64,000 bases of DNA from Pterois miles (taxonomy: Eukaryota > Chordata > Actinopteri > Perciformes > Scorpaenidae), in NCBI GenBank assembly GCA_947000775.1, contig CAMQGK010000436.1, forward strand, positions 1,432,001-1,496,000, in the 5' to 3' direction. Position 1 is the first letter of the stretch. The number at the start of each line of letters is the position of its first letter. The translations under genes were made by a program, and so were the position numbers. A model generated the notes under the pieces. It saw nothing but the letters and a program-made list of their open reading frames with translations, did not search any database and was not told the origin of the DNA. Positions 46,614 through 58,756 of the stretch are shown one piece after another.

Positions 46614-48113
46614 TGCTCCAGTTTGTCCTTCACAACACTTCAGGTGAAGAACCAGCTCAAGAAGATGAATGTGAGGAAGGCTACGGGTCCAGATGGCATC
46701 AGCTCCAGGCTCCTGAAGTCCTGCGCAGACCAGCTGTGTGGGACTTTTGGACATCTATTTAACCTGAGCCTGAAGCTGAGGAAGGTACCACAACTGTGGA
46801 AGACATCCTGCGTGGTACCTGTGCCCAAGACCCCACACCCCAAGGACCCCAGCAGCTTCAGGCCGGTGGCATTAACATCCCACCTGATGAAGGCCCTGGA
46901 GCGCCTGGTCCTCCAACATCTCCGCCCTGTGGCGAGTCCATCCATGGACCCACTACAGTTTGCCTACCAACCTGGCATTGGGGTGGATGATGCCGTCATC
47001 TTCCTGTTGGACCGAGCTCTGTCTCACCTGGAGAAACCTGGGAGCACTGTGAGGATCATGTTCTTTGATTTCTCCAGTGCTTTCAACACCATCCAGCCGA
47101 CACTTCTGAGGGACAAACTGGAGACTGCAGGGGTAGATCAACATCTTACATCCTGGATACTAGACTACCTCACAAACCGCCCACAGTATGTGAGGACACA
47201 GGACTTCATTTCAGACACGGTGGTCTGCAGTGTGGGGGCCCCGCAGGGAACGGTTCTGACACGGTGGTCTGCAGTGTGGGGGCCCCGCAGGGAAAGGTTC
47301 TGACACGGTGGTCTGCAGTGTGGGGGCCCCGCAGGGAACAGTTCTGGCTCCGTTCCTCTTCACGCTCTACACTGCAGACTTCTCTTACAACTCACCAACC
47401 TGTCACCTGCAGAAGTTCTCTGATGACTCTGCTATCGTCGGCCTCATCACTGATGGGGACGATGGGGAGTACAGAGAACTTTCCCAGGACTTCATGGACT
47501 GGTGCCTGCGGAACCACCTCCAGATCAACGCGGGGAAAACTAAAGAGCTGGTGGTGGATTTCCACAGGCAAACTCATCCCCCTCCAACACCGGTGAACAT
47601 CCAGGGATCAGACATTGAGATGGTGACATCTTATAAATACCTGGGTGTTCACCTGAACAATAAACTGGAGTGGACAACAAATTCCTCTGAACTCCATAAA
47701 AAAGGCCAGAGCAGACTGTATCTACTCAGGAGACTGAGGTCTTTTGGAGTGCAGGGGACACTCCTGAAAACATTTTATGACACCGTGGTGGCATCAGCCA
47801 TATTTTATGGAGTGGTTTGCTGGGGCAGCAGCATCACAGCTGCAGACAGGAAGAGGCTGGATAAGATTATCAAAGGGCCAGCTCTGTCCTGGGATGCTCT
47901 CTGGACTCAGTGCAGGTGGTGGGAGAGAGGAGGATGATGGCTAAGCTGCCATCCATGATGGAGAAGGACTCCCACCCCATGAGAGACACCATCCGAGCTC
48001 TGGAGAGCTCCTTCAGTAACAGGCTGCTACACCCTAAGTGTACGAAGGAGCGTTACAGAAGGTCCTTCCTGCCTGCAGCTGTTAGACTCCACAACCAGCA
48101 CTGCTCCCAGTAG
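46520..48113 (+). pseudogene. LINE reverse transcriptase, disrupted by a triplication
   Basis: Order of motifs: LKKMNVRKATGPDGISSRLL, VPVPKTPHPKDPSSFRPVAL, DPLQFAYQPGIGVDDAVIFL, RIMFFDFSSAFNTI, CSVGAPQGTVLAPFLFTLYT, then the catalytic FSDDSAIVG and LQINAGKTKELVVDF. The C-terminal region ends RRSFLPAAVRLHNQHCSQ at 48113. The catalytic motif has FSDD in place of the usual F/YADD. A 44-bp segment is present three times (47214-47345), shifting the frame, and another frame change lies near 47880. Inactive. Confidence 0.9.
47214..47345 (+). repeat. 44-bp tandem triplication inside LINE RT
   Basis: Three consecutive 44-bp copies starting GACACGGTGGTCTGCAGTGT at 47214, 47258 and 47302, differing by one or two bases near their ends. 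The two extra copies add 88 bp, which is not a multiple of three. Confidence 0.97.
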
Positions 48114-48187
48114 ACCACAATCACAGTCACATTCACAACAAACTTATTTATTGATATTCTGGCTTCTGGCTTTACTTTTTCTATTAT

Positions 48188-48675
48188 TGTGACGTCCGTC
48201 AGATCTCGGTGATGGGTTTCTGTTGTTTTTCATATTTCATGTGAGCACTTCCTGTTTGATTGTGAAATCCTAATCCTCCCTCTCGTTTCAGTGCACTTCA
48301 CTTCCTGCCCTGCATGCTCCCGCCCCTCTGAATGAATGACTGTACTGACCTACTTTTCGTCTCCACTCACCTGCGTCCGATCGTCTCCCCCGCCCCTGAT
48401 TGTGTCCACCTGTTCATAGTTAGTCACTCCCCTCACGGGTATTTAAACTGCGTCAACCTGCCCTTCTGTGCCAGTTCGTTTGTTCTCCCGAGACTAACCT
48501 ACCAGCGATCTTCCTAGTGTGTATGACTTCCGTGTTCCAGACCTCTGCTTGTTTTTCGACCCTGAGTATTGCCTGCCAGACTGGATTTGTTAGCCTGTAA
48601 GTTTTGCCTTTCCGTGTACCGACCTTGTTTTGTAATAAAGACCGAGCGTTTTTCTACACCCAGCTGTTCTCTGAG
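48188..48675 (+). repeat. 5' LTR of the gypsy element, 3' end missing
   Basis: Starts TGTGACGTCC like the solo LTR (TGTAACGTCC) and stays alignable to CTCTGAGTTGTGC, after which the last ~50 bp seen in the solo LTR are absent. Contains a TATTTAAA box near 48440 and an AATAAA signal near 48634. Confidence 0.88.
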
Positions 48676-48677
48676 TT

Positions 48678-49769
48678 GTGCAGCTGCAGACGGCTATCCG
48701 CTCTTACGGAGAGCGTCTGCATCAACACGAGGAACAGCTCGCCGCAGTGCGCCACGGCGTGCAACAACTGACAACGCATCAGGAGACTTTCCGCAGTTCG
48801 ATGGGTGAGCAAGTTAACCAGTTAGGGAATCAAATGAAAGAACTGTTAACTTTGATTGAAAATCGCCCAGCTCCTTGTGTGGATCCTCCGCCCGCTCCGG
48901 GCTTCTTACCGACGCCACAAGCGGCGACACCACTCACCTCTGTTTCTTCTCCCGCAGCGGTGTTCGCCAGCTCACCACACCTCGCCAAACCCGAACGATT
49001 CTCTGGTGACTCTGATAATTGTCGTTCATTTTTGGTTCAATGTGGATTACATTTTGAATTACAGGCTGCCCACTTCCCTTCAGAGCGGGCAAAAGTGGCG
49101 TTTATCATCACTCATCTGTCCGGCAGAGCTGAAGCCTGGGCGACAGCAGAATGATCTAGGAACTCTCCGGTATGTTATTCACTCCAATTATTTACTGACT
49201 CATTACGGAAAATATTTGATCATACCACTCCAGGTCGGGAGGCCGCCCACGCGCTGGTAGGATTATGTCAGGGAAAGAGACGCGTCGCTGACTACGCGAT
49301 TGAGTTTCGCACGTTAGCAGTGGACAGCGGCTGGAATGATGCCTCCCTACTCGACACCTTTCTACATGGACTCTCAGAACCCGTGAAAGATCAACTGGCG
49401 CCGCTGGATCTCCCTCCCGATCCAGATTCGGTCATAGCTTTGGCTATCCGTATAGACAATCGGTTGTGGGAGAGGGAGAAGGAAAAAGAGCGGAGAAAGC
49501 CAGCACTACCATCTCCAGTTCAGACGAGGCAGCGGGACTCTCCACGCTCATCCTGGCGACCCACTCCACCCGCCGCTGCAGAAAACTCCTCACTGCCTCA
49601 TGCAGCTACAGAGGAGCCCATGCAAGTGGGAAACACCCGGCTAACACCAGAAGAGCGACAGCGCCGTATGCAGCAGGGCCGCTGCATCTATTGTGGTCAA
49701 CACGGCCATTTCCTGGCTAAATGTCCGTTAAAAGACCAGGCTCACCAGGGGCGGAGAGGACTCTGGTGA
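48678..49769 (+). pseudogene. Gypsy gag (sushi-like), one nonsense codon
   Basis: Frame of about 363 codons interrupted by a TGA at 49152-49154. Recognisable parts: an N-terminal Gln-rich coil (LHQHEEQLAAVRHGVQQL), the capsid-like core (AKPERFSGDSDNCRSFLVQC, SGRAEAWATAE, DYAIEFRTLAVDSGW) and a zinc knuckle CIYCGQHGHFLAKC (C-x2-C-x4-H-x4-C) near the end. Gag forms the particle that packages element RNA. Domesticated relatives of this gag are the mammalian PEG10/RTL genes. pol starts in another frame and overlaps the last 49 bases. Confidence 0.9.
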
Positions 49770-52700
49770 GCCACACATCAGCCACTAACTTTTCCTCTCG
49801 CCCATTAACGCAGGCCCAGCTAATCATCTCCCAGCAGACTCACAGTCAGCCAGCACTGGTGGACTCCGGCGCGGACGAGAGTTTTATGGACAGCAGACTT
49901 GTGGACAAGCTGGGCCTGCGCCGGATTCCCCTGGAGGAACCCCTGAAGGCAAGCGCTTTGGACGGGCGTCTCCTGTGTCGGGTCACCCACCGCTCGGAAC
50001 TAGTCACCCTTAAAATGGAAGGTAATCACACAGAGACACTGAGTTTTCACATATTCGATTCCTCGGTTCAACCCCTGATCCTGGGCCTCCCCTGGCTAAA
50101 GAAACACAAACCTCACATTGACTGGTCGGTCGGAAAGGTAATAAGTTGGGGAGAGGGGTGTCAGTTAACCTGTGTTCAGTCTGCTTCAGTCCCAAGCAAT
50201 GTGGAAAGCTCAATGGTGACCCCGACTACAGGGAAAAAGAACTTTGTTACCCCTGAAGACCCGGACCTGGTTGGGGTCCCATCCTGCTACCATGACCTCA
50301 AGGAGGTATTCAACAAGGGACGTGCTACTTTGTTGCCTCCTCATCGTGAGTACGACTGTGGGATTGATCTTCTTCCTGGCTCATCTCCTCCCAAGGGGAG
50401 GTTGTTTTCTCTGTCAGCCCCAGAGCGGAGCGCCATGAACGAATACATCGAGGCGTCTCTGGCAGCTGGGATTATCCGGCCTTCCTCCTCCCCAGCAGGA
50501 GCCGGATTCTTCTTCGTCGAAAAGAAAGATAAGTCTCTCCGTCCTTGCATCGATTACCGAGGACTCAATAACATTACCATTAAAAACAGGTACCCCCTCC
50601 CTTTAATTTCATCTGCATTTGAACTGTTGAAAGGAGCTAAGTTTTTCACCAAACTAGACTTAAGAAATGCTTACCATCTGGTCAGAATCAGGGAGGGGGA
50701 CGAGTGGAAGACCTCTTTTAACACCCCCAGCGGTCATTACGAGTACTTAGTAATGCCTTTCGGGCTCACAAACGCCCCGGCAGTTTTCCAAGCTCTTGTA
50801 AATGATGTACTACGTGACATGTTGAATGTTTTTGTGTTTGTCTATTTAGACGACATTCTGATCTTCTCCGCTGATGAACATTCCCATGTCCACCATGTCC
50901 GCCAGGTCCTCCAGAGGCTGCTGGAGAATCAGCTCTTCGTAAAAGCTGAAAAATGTGAGTTTCATGTGCCAACAGTTTCCTTCCTTGGTTTTGTTATCTT
51001 CCACGATACCATTTTGATGGAACCAGAAAAGGTCAGGGCTGTGGCAGAGTGGCCGACCCCTAACAGTCGCAAACAGGTGCAGAGGTTTTTGGGCTTTGCA
51101 AATTTCTACCGAAGATTTATCCGCAATTTCAGTAACATTGCCGCTCCCTTGCATGCTCTCACCTCACCCCAGGAAAAGTTTCTTTGGTCCACTGAAGCTG
51201 ATAAGGCTTTTAACAAGCTCAAACACTCATTCACCTCCGCACCTATCCTCACATTACCTGACCCCCAACGGCAGTTCATTGTAGAAGTAGATGCTTCTGA
51301 TTCAGGGTTGGGGGTGGTTCTGTCCCAGAGGTCGGCCACAGACAACAAGCTACACCCCTGTGCCTTTCTTTCCCGCAAGTTGTCCCCTGCAGAGAGAAAT
51401 TATGATGTGGGGAATAGGGAACTGTTGGCCGTGAAGGCAGCCCTGGAGGAATGGCGGCACTGGTTGGAGGGGACAGAGCAACCTTTTCTTGTGTGGACTG
51501 ACCACAAAAACCTAGAGTATATTAAGACTGCTAGACGCCTGAACGCCTGACAAGCCCGATGGGCCCTGTTCTTTAACAGGTTTAATTTCACCCTGTCCTA
51601 CCGGCCAGGGTCTAAAAATGGGAAACCTGATGCTCTGTCCCGCCTATTTGACACCAATGACGGTCCTAAGAACCAGTCCACCATTTTGCCTGCCTCCTGT
51701 GTTATTGGTGCTATTTCTTGGGACATTGTGAGAACTGTTCAGGAGTCCTTAAGGAATGTGGTGACACCCCCCGGGTGCCCTAAGAATAAGCTGTTTGTCC
51801 CAGACTCTGTTCGCTCACAGGTGATTCACTGGGGCCATACGTCCAAGCTAGCCTGCCACCCGGGGGTCCGCCGCACTCTGTTTTTTATCCGGAGGCGCTT
51901 TTGGTGGCCAGCTATGGAAAAGGACGTTAATGAGTATGTTTCAGCGTGTTCCATCTGCGCCCAGAACAAGCCCTCACACCAGTCTCCAGTGGGGCTCCTG
52001 CACCCTCTGCCTCACCCTCAGGGGGGCTGTGTGTCAGAGACAGTGGAGGGGGGTTGGTGGGGGGGCAGGGCTGAGTAGTGGAGCAGAGGGGGGTTGTCTA
52101 TGGGGTAGAGCTGGAGCCATAGGTGTCGATGGGAGGCAGAGTACATGTTCACGAAGGTAAAAGGCAAACCTGTGTGTCTTCTGTGTGGAGAAAGTTTGGC
52201 TGTAATGAAAGAATATAATCTTAGGAGGCATATCAAACATCTCAGAAACACACAGACAAAGACAAGAATATGGACACGGAACAAAGGCTACAGAAGGTGG
52301 AAGAATTAATGCGAGGCCTTAAGTCCAGGCAGGCGATGTTCACGTATGCCAAATCACAAAGCGAGGCTGCTGCCAAGGTTCGCTCACCCTCAACGCCCCT
52401 GGTCCGACATCTCATTGGATTTTGTCACAGGCTTACCAGTATCAGAAGGTAACACTACCGTACTCACTGTAGTCGATAGATTTTCCTAGATGGTTCATTT
52501 CATTGCCTTGCCTAAGTTACCCTCCGCCAAAGAGACGGCGAAGGTAATGTTGTCTCATATTTTCCGTCTTCATGGTCTCCCCAGAGACATAGTGTCGGAC
52601 CGGGGGCCCCAATTTGTGTCCAAGTTCTGGAAGGAGTTTTGTGCACAGCTAGGAGCCTCGGTGAGCCTCTCCTCAGGTCACCATCCTGAATCTAATGGTC

Positions 52701-53323
52701 AGACGGAGAGGCTCAACCAGGAACTGGAGACTGGTTTGAGGTGCTTGGTGGCCCAAAATCCCTCCTCCTGGAGCAAGAACTTGATATGGGTTGAGTATGC
52801 ACATAACACCCTTCCCTCTGCGGCGTCTGGTTTGTCCCCCTTTCAGTGCGCCTATGGTTATCAGCCTCCTCTTTTTCCTGAAGAGGAGGCTGAATCCAGT
52901 GTTCCCTCAGCTCAGGCCCTTGTCCGCCGCTGTAGGCGCATCTGGAGGGGGGCACGCCAGATGCTGCAGAGGAGTGCAGCTAGTATTAAGAGGTCAGCAG
53001 ATCGCCACCGAAGACCCGCCCCGGCCTACAAACCTGGGCAAAAGGTATGGTTGTCGACCAAGGACCTCCCCCTCCGGGTGGAATCCCGGAAAATGGCGCC
53101 CAGGTTTGTAGGTCCTTTCCCTATAACCAAAATTATTAATCCAGTTGCTGTTAAGCTCCAGCTCCCCAGGTCAATGAGGGTCCACCCAACGTTCCATGTG
53201 GGGCGCCTGAAACCTGCAAGAGAGAGTCCATTGGTCCCTGCCTCCAGACGCCCTCCACCCCCCCGGATCATCGAAGGGGGCCCAGTCTACACGGTTAAGC
53301 GGCTTCTGACAGTCAGTCAGTGA
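49721..53323 (+). pseudogene. Gypsy pol (protease, RT, RNase H, integrase), interrupted
   Basis: Open for 609 codons (49721-51550), then broken. Protease active site ALVDSGADESF. Reverse transcriptase with FTKLDLRNAYH and catalytic FVYLDDIL. RNase H with VEVDASDSGLG and WTDHKNLEY. Integrase HHCC zinc region (H..H, then C..C in SACSICAQN), and a catalytic core with the D of LDFVTG, the D of DRGPQF and the E of ESNGQTERLNQELE. Lesions: TGA at 51548-51550, a 362-bp foreign insertion at 52021-52382 and a TAG near 52488. Homology stops at VYTVKRLL (about 53307), where the chromodomain would normally begin. Confidence 0.92.
52021..52382. repeat. 362-bp chimeric hAT/LINE insertion in gypsy pol
   Basis: Bases 52021-52378 are the inverted copy of 46256-46613. 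Four extra bases (TTCG) follow. The block is flanked by the 10-bp direct repeat CTCACCCTCA (52011-52020 and 52383-52392), and the pol homology is contiguous across the repeat. It therefore looks like an insertion with target-site duplication, not a rearrangement. Confidence 0.93.
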
Positions 53324-53600
53324 GTCACTCTGTCAGTCAGTCAGTCACTCTGTCAGACAGTCAGTCACTCTGTTAGTCAGTCAGTCAGTCAGTCAGTCAG
53401 TCACTCTGTCAGACAGTCAGTCAGTGAGTCAGTCAGTCACTCTGTTAGTCAGTCAGTCAGTCAGTCAGTCAGTCACTCTGTCAGTCAGTGAGTCACTCTG
53501 TCAGTCAGTCAGTCAGTCAGTCAGTCAGTGAGTCACTCTGTCAGTCAGTGAGTCACTCTGTCAGTCAGTGAGTCACAGTCACAGTCAGTGAGTCACAGTC
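53308..53600. repeat. (TCAG)n tract with CACTCTG interruptions
   Basis: CAGT/TCAG tetramers broken at intervals by CACTCTG. It begins exactly where gypsy homology ends. Confidence 0.95.
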
Positions 53601-53895
53601 AGATCTGAATGTGTCAGGAAAGCGGGGCACATACCTCGCAACATCACGAAAGAGTTAAATCAGGTCTGCACTGATTGACATTGTAGAAGATGCCAAATGG
53701 AGGCTGGCTTGAAAAATAACAAAATTATCCTCTTAACCAATTGTGTATTCCCTCAATAAGTAGGGAAACCTACAGGCATCAATGGCTCAAACAAAATACA
53801 CATCAGGTGGTCATACATATTGATATCCAGTGACAGATCATTTATAGCCAGTTCAAAAACAATCATACACACCTCTCATTTCCTCTTGTGAACTC
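53601..53895. other. Short unique spacer
   Basis: Unique sequence between the two repeat tracts; nothing recognised. Confidence 0.4.
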
Positions 53896-56800
53896 TCCAT
53901 GTCAACAGTCTCCAAGTCTCCATGTCATCAGTCTCCATGTCATCAGTCTCCATGTCAACAGTCTCCATGTCAACAGTCTCCATGTCAACAGTCTCCATGT
54001 CAACAGTCTCCAATTCTCCATGTCAACAGTCTCCATGTCATCAGTCTCCATGTCAACAGTCTCCATGTCAACAGTCTCCATGTCAACAGTCTCCAATTCT
54101 CCATGTCATCAGTCTCCATGTCATCAGTCTCCATGTCAACAGTCTCCATGTCAACAGTCTCCATGTCATCAGTCTCCATGTCAACAGTCTCCATGTCATC
54201 AGTCTCCATGTCATCAGTCTCCATGTCAACAGTCTCCAATTCTCCATGTCATCAGTCTCCATGTCAACAGTCTCCATGTCATCAGTCTCCAATTCTCCAT
54301 GTCAACACTCTCCATGTCATCAGTCTCCATGTCAACAGTCTCCATGTCATCAGTCTCCATGTCTCCATGTCATCAGTCTCCATGTCAACAGTCTCCATGT
54401 CATCAGTCTCCATGTCATCAGTCTCCATGTCATCAGTTTCCATGTCAACAGTCTCCATGTCATCAGTCTCCATGTCATCAGTCTCCATGTCAACAGTCTC
54501 CATGTCAACAGTCTCCATGTCATCAGTCTCCATGTCAACAGTCTCCGTGTCATCAGTCTCCATGTCAACAGTCTCCATGTCAACAGTCTCCAGTTCTCCA
54601 TGTCATCAGTCTCCATGTCAACGGTCTCCATGTCATCAGTCTCCATGTCATCAGTCTCCATGTCAACAGTCTCCATGTCATCAGTCTCCATGTCAACAGT
54701 CTCCATGTCAACAGTCTCCATGTCAACAGTCTCCAATTCTCCATGTCATCAGTCTCCATGTCATCAGTCTCCATGTCAACAGTCTCCATGTCATCAGTCT
54801 CCATGTCAACAGTCTCCATGTCATCAGTCTCCATGTCAACAGTCTCCATGTCAACAGTCTCCATGTCATCAGTTTCCATGTCAACAGTCTCCATGTCAAC
54901 AGTCTCCAAGTCTCCATGTCATCAGTCTCCATGTCATCAGTCTCCATGTCAACAGTCTCCATGTCATCAGTCTCCATGTCTCCATGTCAACAGTCTCCAT
55001 GTCAACAGTCTCCATGTCATCAGTCTCCATGTCATCAGTCTCCATGTCAACAGTCTCCATGTCATCAGTCTCCATGTCAACAGTCTCCATGTCATCAGTC
55101 TCCATGTCATCAGTCTCCATGTCAACAGTCTCCATGTCAACAGTCTCCATGTCATCAGTCTCCATGTCAACAGTCTCCATGTCATCAGTCTCCATGTCAT
55201 CAGTCTCCATGTCAACAGTCTCCATGTCAACAGTCTCCAGTTCTCCATGTCATCAGTCTCCATGTCAACGGTCTCCATGTCATCGGTCTCCATGTCATCA
55301 GTCTCCATGTCAACAGTCTCCATGTCATCAGTCTCCATGTCAACAGTCTCCATGTCAACAGTCTCCATGTCAACAGTCTCCAATTCTCCATGTCATCAGT
55401 CTCCATGTCATCAGTCTCCATGTCAACAGTCTCCATGTCATCAGTCTCCATGTCAACAGTCTCCATGTCATCAGTCTCCATGTCAACAGTCTCCATGTCA
55501 ACAGTCTCCATGTCATCAGTCTCCATGTCATCAGTCTCCATGTCAACAGTCTCCATGTCATCAGTCTCCATGTCAACAGTCTCCATGTCAACAGTCTCCA
55601 TGTCATCAGTTTCCATGTCAACAGTCTCCATGTCATCAGTCTCCATGTCAACAGTCTCCATGTCATCAGTCTCCATGTCATCAGTCTCCATGTCTCCATG
55701 TCATCAGTCTCCATGTCATCAGTCTCCATGTCATCAGTCTCCATGTCTCCATGTCATCAGTCTCCATGTCATCAGTCTCCATGTCTCCATGTCATCAGTC
55801 TCCATGTCATCAGTCTCCATGTCTCCATGTCATCAGTCTCCATGTCATCAGTCTCCATGTCAACAGTCTCCATGTCAACAGTCTCCATGTCATCAGTCTC
55901 CATGTCAAGTCTCCATGTCAAGTCTCCATGTCATCAGTCTCCATGTCATCAGTCTCCATGTCAAGTCTCCATGTCATCAGTCTCCATGTCAACAGTCTCC
56001 ATGTCAACAGTCTCCATGTCATCAGTCTCCATGTCTCCATGTCATCAGTCTCCATGTCAACAGTCTCCATGTCATCAGTCTCCATGTCAAGTCTCCATGT
56101 CTCCATGTCATCAGTCTCCATGTCATCAGTCTCCATGTCTCCATGTCATCAGTCTCCATGTCATCAGTCTCCATGTCAACAGTCTCCATGTCATCAGTCT
56201 CCATGTCATCAGTCTCCATGTCAACAGTCTCCATGTCATCAGTCTCCATGTCATCAGTCTCCATGTCAACAGTCTCCATGTCATCAGTCTCCATGTCATC
56301 AGTCTCCATGTCAACAGTCTCCATGTCATCAGTCTCCATGTCATCAGTCTCCGTGTCAACAGTCTCCATGTCATCAGTCTCCATGTCTCCATGTCATCAG
56401 TTTCCATGTCAACAGTCTCCATGTCATCAGTCTCCATGTCTCCATGTCATCAGTCTCCATGTCATCAGTCTCCATGTCAACAGTCTCCATGTCATCAGTC
56501 TCCATGTCATCAGTCTCCATGTCTCCATGTCATCAGTCTCCATGTCATCAGTCTCCATGTCTCCATGTCATCAGTCTCCATGTCATCAGTCTCCATGTCA
56601 ACAGTCTCCATGTCATCAGTCTCCATGTCAACAGTCTCCATGTCATCAGTCTCCATGTCTCCATGTCATCAGTCTCCATGTCATCAGTCTCCATGTCTCC
56701 ATGTCATCAGTCTCCATGTCATCAGTCTCCATGTCAACAGTCTCCATGTCATCAGTCTCCATGTCTCCATGTCATCAGTCTCCATGTCATCAGTCTCCAT

Positions 56801-58047
56801 GTCATCAGTCTCCATGTCTCCATGTCATCAGTCTCCATGTCATCAGTCTCCATGTCAACAGTCTCCATGTCATCAGTCTCCATGTCTCCATGTCATCAGT
56901 CTCCATGTCATCAGTCTCCATGTCAACAGTCTCCATGTCATCAGTCTCCATGTCAAGTCTCCATGTCAACAGTCTCCATGTCAACAGTCTCCATGTCATC
57001 AGTCTCCATGTCAACAGTCTCCATGTCATCAGTCTCCATGTCAACAGTCTCCATGTCATCAGTCTCCATGTCTCCATGTCATCAGTCTCAATGTCATCAG
57101 TCTCCATGTCTCCATGTCATCAGTCTCCATGTCATCAGTCTCCATGTCAACAGTCTCCATGTCAAGTCTCCATGTCATCAGTCTCCATGTCATCAGTCTC
57201 CATGTCTCCATGTCATCAGTCTCCATGTCAACAGTCTCCATGTCATCAGTCTCCATGTCAACAGTCTCCATGTCATCAGTCTCCATGTCAACAGTCTCCA
57301 TGTCAACAGTCTCCATGTCTCCATGTCATCAGTCTCAATGTCATCAGTCTCCATGTCTCCATGTCATCAGTCTCCATGTCATCAGTCTCCATGTCAACAG
57401 TCTCCATGTCAAGTCTCCATGTCATCAGTCTCCATGTCAACAGTCTCCATGTCATCAGTGTCCATGTCATCAGTCTCCATGTCAAGTCTCCATGTCATCA
57501 GTCTCCATGTCATCAGTCTCCATGTCAACAGTCTCCATGTCATCAGTCTCCATGTCAAGTCTCCATGTCATCAGTCTCCATGTCAAGTCTCCATGTCAAC
57601 AGTCTCCATGTCAACAGTCTCCATGTCATCAGTCTCCATGTCAACAGTCTCCATGTCAACACTCTCCATGTCAAGTCTCCATGTCAACAGTCTCCATGTC
57701 ATCAGTCTCCATGTCAAGTCTCCATGTCAACAGTCTCCATGTCATCAGTCTCCATGTCAAGTCTCCATGTCAACAGTCTCCATGTCATCAGTCTCCATGT
57801 CATCAGTGTCCATGTCATCAGTCTCCATGTCAACAGTCTCCATGTCATCAGTCTCCATGTCAAGTCTCCATGTCAACAGTCTCCATGTCATCAGTCTCCA
57901 TGTCATCAGTCTCCATGTCAACAGTCTCCATGTCATCAGTCTCCATGTCATCAGTCTCCATGTCATCAGTCTCCATGTCAAGTCCCCATGTCATCAGTCT
58001 CCATGTCAACAGTCTCCATGTCATCAGTCTCCATGTCAACAGTCTCT
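53896..58047. repeat. 4.15-kb 15-bp satellite
   Basis: Roughly 280 units of CATGTCATCAGTCTC or CATGTCAACAGTCTC. Shortened units (CATGTCTC, CATGTCAAGTCTC) and CAATTCTC/CAGTTCTC variants mark larger blocks. A marker pair recurs 647 bp apart (54591 and 55238). No frame of the unit has a stop, so all three plus-strand frames stay open for about 1,375-1,390 codons, and many minus-strand frames too. These are not genes. Confidence 0.98.
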
Positions 58048-58059
58048 AAAATCGTAATT

Positions 58060-58756
58060 GATGAAATATGAATGAGTTGGAAAGTTGAAACTGCTCAACT
58101 TGACATCTGACAATCAAAAGCATACTAAAATAAAACAACTGGATTGATAACAGTTGAACTAAAAGTGTGTCGCCAAAGTCACACTATAATCTCACCCACC
58201 ACTATGCTAATTCACCCCAAGTCCTACCCTTCTAATGCAGACTGGCCAATCACAGCTTAGCATCAGCTGGCTCTGACCAGGGTCAATCAACTAATGGTCT
58301 CAGGACAGTAGCAGCGGTTAACAAAAAGGGGCAGTCAGGGCTTAATTCAGGGTAAATTAAGGTCAAATACTTATATTCATGAAGAGTCCGATTTCCATCT
58401 GAAAAACAAGGGGCATGGATGTAACATATCGCGTAGGTGGGGCGAAGAATTTTATCTGCTATACAGACTTTCTTTGTTGCATGTGGTTGTATACCAATTT
58501 CACTGTGTGCATATTGACATTTGCCAAGTGGTAATGCAGTTGGTTGTGCAGAGTTTCTATATAACTGGCACTGAATTAAAGGAAAAAAATTAAAAGGAAA
58601 AATAACTATAAAATGAAAATAACTGTTAAAATAGAAATGAGCAGTGTGGCTTCCATGGTCAGTGTAGCTTTATAATGCTGTGGCAGATGTGTCCTGCTGT
58701 GTCTGTGCCCCATGTATTTCAGCTTCTATAGTAGACAATGTTATATAATAAATATA
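58060..58756. other. Unassigned spacer
   Basis: Unique AT-rich sequence without recognised exons. Confidence 0.4.

Larger units (their letters stand above)
46506..48187 (+). mobile_element. 5'-truncated LINE of the jockey/CR1/Rex-like group
   Basis: Non-LTR retrotransposon fragment holding only the reverse transcriptase half of ORF2 and a short 3' UTR. The left border meets the hAT element and the right border meets the gypsy LTR at 48188. 5' truncation is usual for LINE insertions. I cannot see a convincing target duplication. Confidence 0.8.
48188..53323 (+). mobile_element. Sushi-like Ty3/gypsy retrotransposon, truncated at both junctions
   Basis: A 5' LTR, gag and most of pol are present in the order protease, reverse transcriptase, RNase H, integrase. 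The end of the LTR together with the primer-binding site and gag start is deleted (near 48675), and the 3' part after the integrase (chromodomain region and 3' LTR) is replaced by a (TCAG)n tract. It belongs to the same family as the solo LTR at 24994. Multiple nonsense codons and a 362-bp insertion mean the copy is dead. Confidence 0.93.

Noticed and set aside
53888..58071. Three overlapping ~1,380-codon plus-strand reading frames
   Set aside because: They are all produced by a 15-bp satellite whose unit has no stop in any plus-strand frame; no non-repetitive coding sequence is attached.
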